Part shown: positions 27,749 to 35,437 of the stretch, piece after piece
Layout of the letters: each line of letters starts with the position of its first letter
Numbering within the stretch: position 1 is the first letter of the stretch
Assembly: GCA_035315065.1 (NCBI GenBank)
Contig: DATFYM010000048.1
Location: forward strand, 1 to 50,686
Length of the DNA: 50,686 bases
From: DATFYM01 sp035315065
GTDB taxonomy: Bacteria > Acidobacteriota > Terriglobia > UBA7540
Direction of reading: 5' to 3'
Position numbers and translations under genes: made by a program
Notes under the pieces: model-generated
What the model was told of the DNA's origin: nothing
What the model saw: the letters and a program-made list of their open reading frames with translations, nothing else
Databases searched by the model: none

Positions 27749-28519
27749 TTATTCCTCAGTTTGTGACTGGGCTAATACTCCCGCTAAATACGCCCTGGCC
27801 CTTTTGCTGAGCCGCTCGGTCAGGTCCTGCGGATTAGGCACCGTTCCATCCTTCAACACCGCCGAAACCCACGGAAATTGCGGATCATCGGCGAAACCGT
27901 ACCCCAGCGCAAAGGCCAGTGAAACAAACAGGGCGACCCCGGGAACCGTGGCCACAGAATAAGAGCGCGCCAAGTTGATGCCGTGCTGAATTAGCAATCG
28001 CAAGCATTTCTCACCGACGAATTCACACTTTTGGGGGTAAATCATTTTCAATCCCCGCAGTCCAACTTCCTCCGCATCCACTCCACAGATGGGAAAATCT
28101 TCGAGGCTGGCGGTGTTTAATCTGCGCAAAGCCGCCAGATAGTATTCTCGCTTCGCACCAACGACTCCGTTGAGATATTCCATCGTGCTTTCGTGTAGTC
28201 GCTCGGCGCGCCGTTGTTGGTCGGTTTCTCCGCTGTCGTTCAGGATATCTGACGCCCACACGAGCTGCGGGTCTCTATCGAAATGGCTGCCGAACATAAA
28301 CATTAACTCAAGGTAAAAGCGCACCGGACCCCGATTGGTGAACCCATACTGCTTGGCCCGTTCCATTCCTAGCCGGATAACGCTTCGTACTGCAGGCTCG
28401 CCGATGACTTCGCAGTGCTTCGGAGCAAACTTGTTCAAGTGCGCCACCATGTCATCTTCAAAACGCCGGAGCGCGGCTTGGCGAAATGCTTCCTCCTGCT
28501 GCGGGCGAATCGTCAGCAT
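27749..28519 (-). CDS. Hypothetical protein with an internally duplicated domain, T6SS cargo operon
   Basis: 256 residues, soluble, helix-rich. It starts with an ATG that overlaps the upstream stop by 7 bases. The protein contains two diverged copies of one domain. Residues about 36-117 share spacing and many residues with about 166-250, for example 'CEVIGEPAVRSVIRLGMERA' against 'CEFVGEKCLRLLIQHGINLA', and 'DRDPQLVWASDILND' against 'ADDPQFPWVSAVLKD'. From memory the MLTIRPQQ start and 'YGFTNRGPVRFYLELMFMFG' core are seen in small proteins encoded next to VgrG/PAAR genes in several phyla, function unknown. Its place before the HExxH gene suggests an adaptor or chaperone. Confidence 0.78.
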   Translation of the reverse strand: MLTIRPQQEEAFRQAALRRFEDDMVAHLNKFAPKHCEVIGEPAVRSVIRLGMERAKQYGFTNRGPVRFYLELMFMFGSHFDRDPQLVWASDILNDSGETDQQRRAERLHESTMEYLNGVVGAKREYYLAALRRLNTASLEDFPICGVDAEEVGLRGLKMIYPQKCEFVGEKCLRLLIQHGINLARSYSVATVPGVALFVSLAFALGYGFADDPQFPWVSAVLKDGTVPNPQDLTERLSKRARAYLAGVLAQSQTEE

Positions 28520-28749
28520 GGTTCAATCACCGTAAATTCACCGGTGGTCGGGTTTTGTTCAGCGAGGAGGCAGCCGCAGCCCGTACCCGCCGGAGTTTCG
28601 GACGGCACCAGTTGCAAGATGTTCGATTTCATTTCCGTCCACCGCCGGACGAATTCGAGCAGTGTTTTCGGTTTCTCGTCCCCGGTCGCGAAACGACTGA
28701 TGGGTCCGAGGAAATAGGCGATTCCTTCCAGCGGGCAGGCGACATACAC
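28513..28749 (-). CDS. Small protein resembling the C-terminal end of DUF4123
   Basis: 78 residues from a GTG with GGAAGG 7 bases upstream; its TGA overlaps the next ATG. The first half (ACPLEGIAYFLGPISRFATG then DEKPKTLLEF) aligns with the end of the DUF4123 domain of the neighbouring FHA-DUF4123 protein (EEFNEFFGPVKYYLTE then DEKPEGLLRF). The front of DUF4123 is missing, and a stop lies in frame 11 codons upstream of the GTG. It is either a decayed adaptor paralogue or a small protein that kept only the tail. The second half is Cys/Pro/Gly-rich and not recognised. Confidence 0.55.
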   Translation of the reverse strand: MYVACPLEGIAYFLGPISRFATGDEKPKTLLEFVRRWTEMKSNILQLVPSETPAGTGCGCLLAEQNPTTGEFTVIEPC

Positions 28750-28863
28750 GCCACAACCTTCCCATCGGTCCTCTCAGGAGCTACCATGTCCCCATCTGGA
28801 CTTGGCCCAACTCGCGGGCAGCGGCTCTTGTCAGCCGGAATCGCGCACATCAACCGGAGGGGC

Positions 28864-29862
28864 TCAAGCCCGCATTGGCTCGGTCGGGGCCAGCGGGAGC
28901 TTTCTCAACCCCACTCCGCGGCCAGCGTTCGAGAACCGTAGCAAGCCCTCCGGTTTCTCGTCTTCCGTCAGGTAGTACTTCACAGGTCCAAAGAACTCAT
29001 TGAACTCCTCCGGAAGGCATGTAGGCAAGTAGATACGCAGCACGCGCGGATCGTAGAAGCGAAAATAGACCTGCTCACCGTCGGGAAGCTTCACCATGAG
29101 AAAGTGGCGGAAGTGTCGGCGCACGTCTTTGAACGGCAGATCGCAGGTGAGGTAAATGCCCCAGCTTTTGCCCCAGCCTTTGCTCACGAGTATCTCCAGC
29201 AGCTTTGATTCGGGCAACAAGCGAACCAGGTAGGGCGCGAACAGCGTCAGTTCGGCCTTCGGTTGACCCTCGAAAAGTGATTCATACTGCGCTCCGCCAT
29301 CGAGTGTGCCTGCGCCCGGCAGATCGGGCTTGGGGGGCGCCTTCGTCTTCGAGGCCGGTTCCCCCTCGGGCTTCCTTGCTTCCTCTCTGGCCTCAACGAG
29401 GAATTTATAAATATCGGGCGTGCGGGCGGCGTCGAGTATGGCGTAAAGCGGCTGGAACTCTTTGCGCAGCAGCGCCAGCAAACGCTCTTCCGGCGTCGAT
29501 CCTTCGAGGGTCGTGCCGGCGGCGTCAGGCTGGGAGATGGGCAATGTTGGCTTCTCCACTTTTTCCATCTCAGTTCGCACCGAAAAACGGGTTTGGCCGG
29601 CGACGATCTGGTCTCCGTCCTGAAGAGTCGCCGCTCCTACTTTCGTCCCATTCACCAGTGTGCCGTTGCTGCTGTTCAGGTCGCGAATCCGGCACCCCGT
29701 CTCGTCGCATTCGACCACAAAGTGGACGCCGGACATGTGCGAGTCCTCTGGAAACGCCAGGTCCGCCTTCGAGGTCCGCCCCAACCGAAGAAGCTGGCCG
29801 GGCTCGAGCCGGATCTTTCTACCTGCCAGCGCTCCTGTTTGTATCTCAAGAATGACTCGCAT
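28864..29862 (-). CDS. FHA-DUF4123 fusion, putative T6SS effector adaptor
   Basis: 332 residues, ATG start. The N-terminal FHA domain (1-100) has LGRTSKAD (27-34), SGVHF (44-48) and SSNGTLVNG (64-72). It closely resembles the FHA domain at 15901-16767 with the same motif spacing. A linker with a charged helix (about 120-195) leads to a DUF4123 domain (about 195-315: LFAPYLVRL, WGIYLTCDLPFKDVRRHFRH, FRFYDPRVLRIYLP, EEFNEFFGPV). DUF4123 proteins (Tap/TEC type) load specific effectors onto VgrG. Fusion to a phospho-threonine reader suggests that loading may be phosphorylation-controlled. It lies in the middle of the cargo operon, 49 bases after its upstream neighbour. Confidence 0.87.
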   Translation of the reverse strand: MRVILEIQTGALAGRKIRLEPGQLLRLGRTSKADLAFPEDSHMSGVHFVVECDETGCRIRDLNSSNGTLVNGTKVGAATLQDGDQIVAGQTRFSVRTEMEKVEKPTLPISQPDAAGTTLEGSTPEERLLALLRKEFQPLYAILDAARTPDIYKFLVEAREEARKPEGEPASKTKAPPKPDLPGAGTLDGGAQYESLFEGQPKAELTLFAPYLVRLLPESKLLEILVSKGWGKSWGIYLTCDLPFKDVRRHFRHFLMVKLPDGEQVYFRFYDPRVLRIYLPTCLPEEFNEFFGPVKYYLTEDEKPEGLLRFSNAGRGVGLRKLPLAPTEPMRA

Positions 29863-29911
29863 TGCTGAGCCGGCGAAATGCTTACATTGCGCTCCATTGG
29901 CAAAGCCGTGG

Positions 29912-30964
29912 TCAATGGCCTTGCTCTATTTCCGGGGCCGAGCCGATCAATACTCGCGCCTGGCGCGTCTGAGCACTTTCCAGGATCGCCACATCGACGC
30001 GGGAATCCGTCAAAAGCACTGAGGGGCAGCTCGCCAGTTCTCCCTTCTTTTTTTCTTCGAAGGCATCCAGCCTGAGAGGTTCCTTCAAGGAGGCCCCACG
30101 CGCCAGGATGGTTCCAGACTTAGTGGTAGCTAGAATGGCGAGATTGCCTTCGTGGGCAGCCACATCAAACTCAAAGACCACGCTGCCTGGGAGTGCTTCC
30201 ACCGGCGTCCCAGCGGGCACAAAATCGCTCCTGAGTGTGACGTACCGGAGCGTGCCCGGTTGAATGAGATTGCCGCGCACGGGACCTGGGGTAACGACCT
30301 TGTAGAATAACAAAAGCTCCCTCTGATACCTCAGAATCATCGCACTGCCGCAATCGCACAGCTTGACCCGCTTCTGGTAACGGCCGTCTGGCCCCCGAGT
30401 GAACAACACTGCACTCTTTTCGTCAGAAATCGCGGTGAGCATACGAGAGGAATCTTCTTGGCTGCCCTTGATGAAATGCGGCTTGGTGAAGCTTTCAAAA
30501 GGATAATCGGCCGTCACTGCGGTTTCGGCTTGTTTAGCGTCTCGGAGGAGAAGAGTGAAAGTGGCGCCCAGGGCTTTCTCGTAGACCACTGAGTACAGCC
30601 CCGGCGAAGCTGGAGCGGCATCCCACGACGGCGGGGGCGCAAGTAACTGCGGGATTGCCAGGAGTCGCAATGAAGGATGGCCGTCATTCCCAATCCCGAT
30701 TGAGGATATCGACGTTTCGTAGCCGCGACCGTTGGCGGTCAACGGTCGAGTCATGGAATAAAGGAGCTCAATGCTCTTTTCCCCAGGTACCAGTTGAACC
30801 TCGCTGATAGCCGATGCGCCGTCCACCGGTACGGCGGAGAGGGGAATCTCTGACGTTGTCTTCGGCATGTCTGCTTCCACCTTGCAGTTTATAGCGAGTA
30901 ATCGCAACAACAAAGGCAATCCAAGAATGATCCAGGTATGTCGAACTCCCCGTTCCACACGCAT
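29912..30964 (-). CDS. Exported protein, candidate immunity partner of the transglutaminase-like cargo
   Basis: 350 residues. The ATG at 30964 lies 2 bases after the TGA of the transglutaminase-like gene (translational coupling). A hydrophobic segment at about 10-27 (TWIILGLPLLLRLLAINC) is a signal peptide or membrane anchor, and a Cys at its end could be lipidated. The rest is beta-rich (repeated 'ILxxTKSGTILAxG', 'YQRELLLFYKVVT'), compatible with a small propeller or sandwich. No family is recognised. Coupling to a putative toxin gene plus export makes immunity the leading guess. Confidence 0.7.
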   Translation of the reverse strand: MRVERGVRHTWIILGLPLLLRLLAINCKVEADMPKTTSEIPLSAVPVDGASAISEVQLVPGEKSIELLYSMTRPLTANGRGYETSISSIGIGNDGHPSLRLLAIPQLLAPPPSWDAAPASPGLYSVVYEKALGATFTLLLRDAKQAETAVTADYPFESFTKPHFIKGSQEDSSRMLTAISDEKSAVLFTRGPDGRYQKRVKLCDCGSAMILRYQRELLLFYKVVTPGPVRGNLIQPGTLRYVTLRSDFVPAGTPVEALPGSVVFEFDVAAHEGNLAILATTKSGTILARGASLKEPLRLDAFEEKKKGELASCPSVLLTDSRVDVAILESAQTRQARVLIGSAPEIEQGH

Positions 30965-30966
30965 GC

Positions 30967-32304
30967 TCAGATCTTGGAGTTAGTTGTCAGGTCCCAGAAC
31001 TCAAGCAATTTGACGGCGCTGTTCAGAGACTTGTCGAAGCCCGCCTTAGATAACGGGTTGAAGAACAAGCCGTCAATGGCCGCAGCCTCCCAGTCAACCT
31101 GTGTTGTAAACGGGCCCGCCCCGTAGGAAGGGTCGAAAAAAACACCATCAAAAAGGACGATGAAATGGTTGTAGAAGGCCGGTGGCGGGTTCGGGTTGTT
31201 CTGTCCCGGGATTCCCGGCTGCTTGACGCACTCCGTATACATGTCGTGAGTGAAGGCCGTAGCCGAGGAAGCGGGGGGATGATTGAATTTCCAATTTTTC
31301 ACCAGGAACCCGGTCGTGCTCATCGAAGCTTGATTGCGGATGATCACGACTTTGTCAGCTCCCGTAATTCCGTGCGCCTTGCACATATCAACGAAAAACT
31401 CAGCCCACGAGCCGCACTGGCCACTTCCGTCCGCCGCCGCCAGCAGCAGAGCGGTGTTGGTACAGGTTGTGGTGTTGGGGTTCCAATAAGTCAAGGCGTG
31501 ACCATCGCGTTTACGGTTCAAGCTCCTGCCGCCAAAAGGCGCGAAAAAGTGCCGTACCGCTGCGCTAGCCGCGGTGTCTCCACTCGCTGCGCGGCAAGAA
31601 ATGTCCAACAAAGTCCAGTAGGCCGGCGTGCCGTTCGGGTCATCTAAGGTGACATAAAGAACATTGCCGCTATTTCCCGCCGAAGCCCAACCGCTGCCCG
31701 CAGGATTGAACTCCCAGTTGATATCGGCGGGATCAAAGCAGTCAATCTGGTTAGGGAGCGCCGCGCTACTGGTGAGCGTGGCGGTGGTGACCTCATTGTC
31801 CCCGGGGTCCACACTGACCGAACCGGTCCACTGGAGAGTGGCGGAACCCAGGGTGGCAGTTCCCCTCACCTGCACGGCTTCCGTTCCCGAGGGGTGTGTG
31901 GTCACCCTGAACTTGGCGGTCAACTGGACACTCGTATTTCGAGTATAGCAAACGGGACTTTGCTGAGACCTACCTTCCACCCATTCGGGGGATGAAAAGT
32001 CTCCCAAGGTGTCCTGCTCGACAACGTGGTTTCCGGAGAATGCGATCTCCCTGATAACAAGGGCTGCGTGAACTACCTTCAACTGGACGCTGGCCGTGTT
32101 CGTCGCCGCCGAGGCCACCGTCGCCGAAGCTGAGGCCGCTACATAGCCAGTCTTGGCACCGGTAACGCCATAGCCGCCCGCAGGGATTCCGGGGAACGGA
32201 GCGGTGCCATCGGAGCCGGTGGTGGCGGTCTGAGTCTGGGGACCGCTGATTTGAACCATGGCCCCCGCGATAGGCGAGCCGTCTGCCGCGTCTGTAACCG
32301 TCAC
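30967..32304 (-). CDS. Transglutaminase-like cysteine enzyme with carboxypeptidase-regulatory-like N-domain, PAAR-linked effector candidate
   Basis: 445 residues if the GTG at 32304 is used, which has no clear ribosome site. The same frame is open back to the TGA that ends the PAAR gene (32415-32413), so the N-terminus is uncertain. The N-terminal domain (about 1-75: SPIAGAMVQISGPQTQTATT) is CarboxypepD_reg/CNA-B-like. The middle is beta-rich. The C-terminal part has a transglutaminase-like triad: Cys in GQCGSWAEFF, His in YNHFIVLFDG and Asp in FFDPSYG. These enzymes act as proteases, amidases or cross-linkers. Its place between PAAR and a coupled exported protein argues for a T6SS toxin. Confidence 0.75.
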   Translation of the reverse strand: MTVTDAADGSPIAGAMVQISGPQTQTATTGSDGTAPFPGIPAGGYGVTGAKTGYVAASASATVASAATNTASVQLKVVHAALVIREIAFSGNHVVEQDTLGDFSSPEWVEGRSQQSPVCYTRNTSVQLTAKFRVTTHPSGTEAVQVRGTATLGSATLQWTGSVSVDPGDNEVTTATLTSSAALPNQIDCFDPADINWEFNPAGSGWASAGNSGNVLYVTLDDPNGTPAYWTLLDISCRAASGDTAASAAVRHFFAPFGGRSLNRKRDGHALTYWNPNTTTCTNTALLLAAADGSGQCGSWAEFFVDMCKAHGITGADKVVIIRNQASMSTTGFLVKNWKFNHPPASSATAFTHDMYTECVKQPGIPGQNNPNPPPAFYNHFIVLFDGVFFDPSYGAGPFTTQVDWEAAAIDGLFFNPLSKAGFDKSLNSAVKLLEFWDLTTNSKI

Positions 32305-32412
32305 GACAAGGTCGCCTGGGGCGACGGTCGGGGTAGGGCTCGGCTGACTCGGAGGAGTAATCGAGTTTTGCGGGCCGGGCGCGGCAGGACCTGCCGCGCA
32401 GGTTAGGCTCTC

Positions 32413-32988
32413 TCAACCCGGGCAAGGTTCGATAAACGGCGTTCCGTTCTGCGAACTTTGCGCCAGTGCCTGCGCCGGTGCAGACCGCATGCCCTGAGCC
32501 ACGAACTGCATAACCGCGGCGTCCGGGGCCACCACAAGCTGGCCTGGCGTATAACTATCCGTGCGACTCTGCCCTGCGGTTATACCCGACCCTCCGGTTT
32601 CGGCAGGTCCAGTGCCGGGAGCGGTACCTCCCCCGCCGCCCCCACCGCCTCCGCCCGGGGGCGGGGTTACCATGACGGTCGTCGGCGAGCCCATGCCGGC
32701 CTCGCCGATCATGACGGTGGGCGCACCCAACACGATCGTGCCGCCGTGGACCGTCGGATCGCCTAAGCGCGCCGCCATCAGGAAGCCGATCAGCACGGTG
32801 GGCGAGCCCATCATGATCATGTCGGGCGGTCCGACGCAGACCAGCATGTCCGTCATACGCGCCGCAGGCAGGAACTCGATGAGCACGGTGGGCATACCGG
32901 GCGCGACAATGGGCCCGCCCACATGAGGGACGATGCCCGTCACCATGGGGCAAACGTGCATGTCGGTCAGTCGCGCGGCTGGAGGCAT
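32413..32988 (-). CDS. PAAR-domain spike-tip protein
   Basis: 191 residues from an ATG at 32988. The first about 95 residues are a PAAR repeat domain: PPAARLTDMHVCPMVTG, GGPIVAPGMPTVLIEFLPAA, RMTDMLVCVG and LGDPTVHGGTIVLGAPTVMI. Its His and Cys would bind the tip metal. PAAR sharpens the VgrG trimer and tethers effectors. A Gly/Pro-rich linker (100-135) and a helical tail ending near PFIEPC follow. It is 121 bases after vgrG. The same frame continues past the TGA into the transglutaminase-like gene. Confidence 0.92.
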   Translation of the reverse strand: MPPAARLTDMHVCPMVTGIVPHVGGPIVAPGMPTVLIEFLPAARMTDMLVCVGPPDMIMMGSPTVLIGFLMAARLGDPTVHGGTIVLGAPTVMIGEAGMGSPTTVMVTPPPGGGGGGGGGGTAPGTGPAETGGSGITAGQSRTDSYTPGQLVVAPDAAVMQFVAQGMRSAPAQALAQSSQNGTPFIEPCPG

Positions 32989-33032
32989 ATCAACGTCAGT
33001 GGCAAGGACTAGTGACGGGTGACAAGCACAAG

Positions 33033-33066
33033 AGCTATCAGCCGTCAGCTTTCAGCGATCAGCAAA
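33033..33066. repeat. Short dispersed intergenic repeat (GCTGATAGC-type words)
   Basis: The vgrG-PAAR gap contains AGCTATCAGCCGTCAGCTTT and CAGCGATCAGCA. The same words recur at 50461-50533 and partly at 38318-38330. They occur only between genes, so they look like a dispersed repeat family. Confidence 0.5.
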
Positions 33067-33109
33067 AGCCAAGTCCGGACCTAACATCTCGGGACTGACA
33101 ACTGGCAAC

Positions 33110-35383
33110 TCACATCTTGGTCCCTTTGGAACCGTCGTCTGCGGTATCGGGGTCGGTCGGGTCCGTCGGTGCGTCGGGGCTATCGGGCGAGGACGGGCTC
33201 GACGGGCTCTGCGGTACGGCGGGATCCGCCGGGGTGGGGGCGCCGCCACTGTTGATGAGAACCATGGTCCCCATGATGGCGATCCCTGCGGCTGTAATTG
33301 AGATGAAGCCGCCCGGCCCGACTATGGATACTCCCTCGGAGCCGCCGGTAATGTTAACCGACATGCCGCCCATGAGGTTGATGGTCATGCCGGCGGTTAC
33401 ATTGACGTTCTGGCCCGCCTGCTGATTGTAGTCCTGACCAATCTGCTGCGAAACGCCCTGCGCGGCGACCTCCATGATGCTGCCCGTAACCTGGCGCGAG
33501 AAGTCGGAAGTGATGGACTCGTTCTGCGCTCCCGTAACGCTAAGGGATACATCGCCGGTGACCGATTCCTTCACGTCGCCGGTCACGCTAAGGGAATGAC
33601 TGCCCGTGACGGACTCTTTGCGGTCGCCCAAGATATTCACCGAGTGATTGCCGGTGATGCTTTCCATGCAGTTGCCGCCGACCTGGAGCGACTTGTCGCT
33701 CTCGATTTTTTCATTCTGCTTGCCCTTCACATGAAGGTGCTTGTCCGTATTCACCAGCTCGAACTGGCTGGCATTCACAATCAGATGGCGGTTGTTGCCG
33801 ATGTACTCGCGCGAGTCGTGCTCCACGCGGTGGTCCATGTCCATTTCGGCATTGAGGAAAATCTGCTCGCTGCCCTTCAAGTCTTCAAATCGGAGTTCAT
33901 TGTAGTTGGCCGCGCCGCCACCCTTCGAACTACGCGACTGCACGGTGCTGCGCGTCTGGTTGTCCGGCAAGGTATACGGTGGCATTTGGGCTGCATTGTA
34001 AACGCGTCCCATAATGATGGGCCGGTCCGGGTCACCTTCGAGAAAGTCAACAATCACTTCCTGGCCGATGCGAGGAAGCGAGATAGCACCCCAGTTCTGG
34101 CCGGCCCAGAGGCTGGAAACGCGAATCCAGCAGGAGCTGTTTTCGTCGTCCGTGCCGACCCGGTCCCAGTAAAACTGGACCTTGACGCGACCGTAACTGT
34201 CCGTCCAGATTTCTTCGCCCGACTTGCCCACCACCAGCGCCGGCTGCGGTCCCTGGACGAAAGGTTTGGGAGTGACGCGGGCGGGGCGGTAGGTGACCAC
34301 TGAAGGGATGCAGGTGAAGTGGTTAGAGTAGCTCTCGGTGCCTGAGGTGCCTGCCGTGTACGTGTCGCCCACCGTGGCGACGTGCTGGACCTCGGTGAGA
34401 ATGTAGGAGGCGTTCTGGTCAGCACGGTCGTGGTCCTCAAGGGTGAACTGGTAGCCCGACACAAACCAGCGGCAAGTGCTGGACCCGTTCGCCACCATGT
34501 AACTGGCCTCTTCCTCCTCGATGCGAAGCTTGGATACCGCCGTGCCCTGATCGATCGTCTCGTGCAATCCCGGGTAGTCAAACAGTTCGAGAGGTTTGCT
34601 GGCATCGAGATCCACCACCGTCGGCGAATCGGCAAGCAGACTGGTGGAGGGTGTGGTGAAATTGTAGTCCGTAACCGTGTACTTGCCGGTGCGCAACTCC
34701 TGTTCGACGTGCCAGGACGTGACGACGTCGAAATCGTTGACGCCCGCGTCGAGATCGTAGCTGGCGGTCGACTGGTCAGGGCAATTCGTGAAGGCGGTGG
34801 GGGCGTCCGCCATGACCATCGTATGCTGGCCTTGGGTGGTGTGGTCGAAATAATAGAAGATGCCGTTCTCCTCCATTAGCCGCGACACAAAATTAAATGA
34901 AGTCTCGCGGTATTGCACGCAATACTCGAGCGTGGGATAGGTGCCGGTCAGGTTCTGCTGGAACTTCGGAAAGTTGGAAAAAAGGCCGAACACCTGGGTG
35001 ATGATGTCCGGCACGGTCATGTTCTGGAAGATACGGCAATCGGCTTGGCGGGTGAGGAACCAGAGCCAAGGCACCACCTGGGCAGTATAGTGGGTGAAAT
35101 AGCGCTCATCGGTGGCGCGCTGCGCAAATCGGCTCACGTAACCGTTGATGTAGCGAGGAGTGCCGTCCGCAAGCTGGATGGTGATGGTGACGTTCTGCCC
35201 GACGATGTCCTTGAAGAGAATCGAGTCATTGTCGTAGGCGAGCAAGTCCAGTTCGAAGCTGAACAGGCGCGAGATCCCCTCGTGGCCGGTCAGACTCTGC
35301 AGCAGCAAAACGTCCGTGCCGAGGGGCGTGTCAATTGAAAGCAGCCGGTTCGCTTGAGTGTAAGAGGACTCCGAATCTCCCAC
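33110..35383 (-). CDS. vgrG: VgrG/TssI spike protein
   Basis: 757 residues from a GTG at 35383 with GGAAGGA 5 bases upstream. The layout is typical VgrG: gp27-like N-terminal hub (about 10-350, with YVSRFAQRATDERYFTHYTA and MEENGIFYYFDH), then the gp5-like OB domain (about 390-480: GRVKVQFYWDR, SLWAGQNWGAISLPRIGQEV, GDPDRPIIMGRVYN). A beta-helix spike with repeating 'GDxxESVTG/SLSVTG' units (about 550-700) follows. The C-terminal about 45 residues are a Pro/Ser/Asp-rich tail, unusual and possibly a docking site. It trimerises at the tube tip and carries PAAR. It lies 54 bases after clpV and starts the cargo part of the operon. Confidence 0.97.
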   Translation of the reverse strand: MGDSESSYTQANRLLSIDTPLGTDVLLLQSLTGHEGISRLFSFELDLLAYDNDSILFKDIVGQNVTITIQLADGTPRYINGYVSRFAQRATDERYFTHYTAQVVPWLWFLTRQADCRIFQNMTVPDIITQVFGLFSNFPKFQQNLTGTYPTLEYCVQYRETSFNFVSRLMEENGIFYYFDHTTQGQHTMVMADAPTAFTNCPDQSTASYDLDAGVNDFDVVTSWHVEQELRTGKYTVTDYNFTTPSTSLLADSPTVVDLDASKPLELFDYPGLHETIDQGTAVSKLRIEEEEASYMVANGSSTCRWFVSGYQFTLEDHDRADQNASYILTEVQHVATVGDTYTAGTSGTESYSNHFTCIPSVVTYRPARVTPKPFVQGPQPALVVGKSGEEIWTDSYGRVKVQFYWDRVGTDDENSSCWIRVSSLWAGQNWGAISLPRIGQEVIVDFLEGDPDRPIIMGRVYNAAQMPPYTLPDNQTRSTVQSRSSKGGGAANYNELRFEDLKGSEQIFLNAEMDMDHRVEHDSREYIGNNRHLIVNASQFELVNTDKHLHVKGKQNEKIESDKSLQVGGNCMESITGNHSVNILGDRKESVTGSHSLSVTGDVKESVTGDVSLSVTGAQNESITSDFSRQVTGSIMEVAAQGVSQQIGQDYNQQAGQNVNVTAGMTINLMGGMSVNITGGSEGVSIVGPGGFISITAAGIAIMGTMVLINSGGAPTPADPAVPQSPSSPSSPDSPDAPTDPTDPDTADDGSKGTKM

Positions 35384-35437
35384 AGTAATCCTTCCTTCAG
35401 CCGGCCGGCAGTTCACGCCAGTCGTAGTTCTAAGCGA

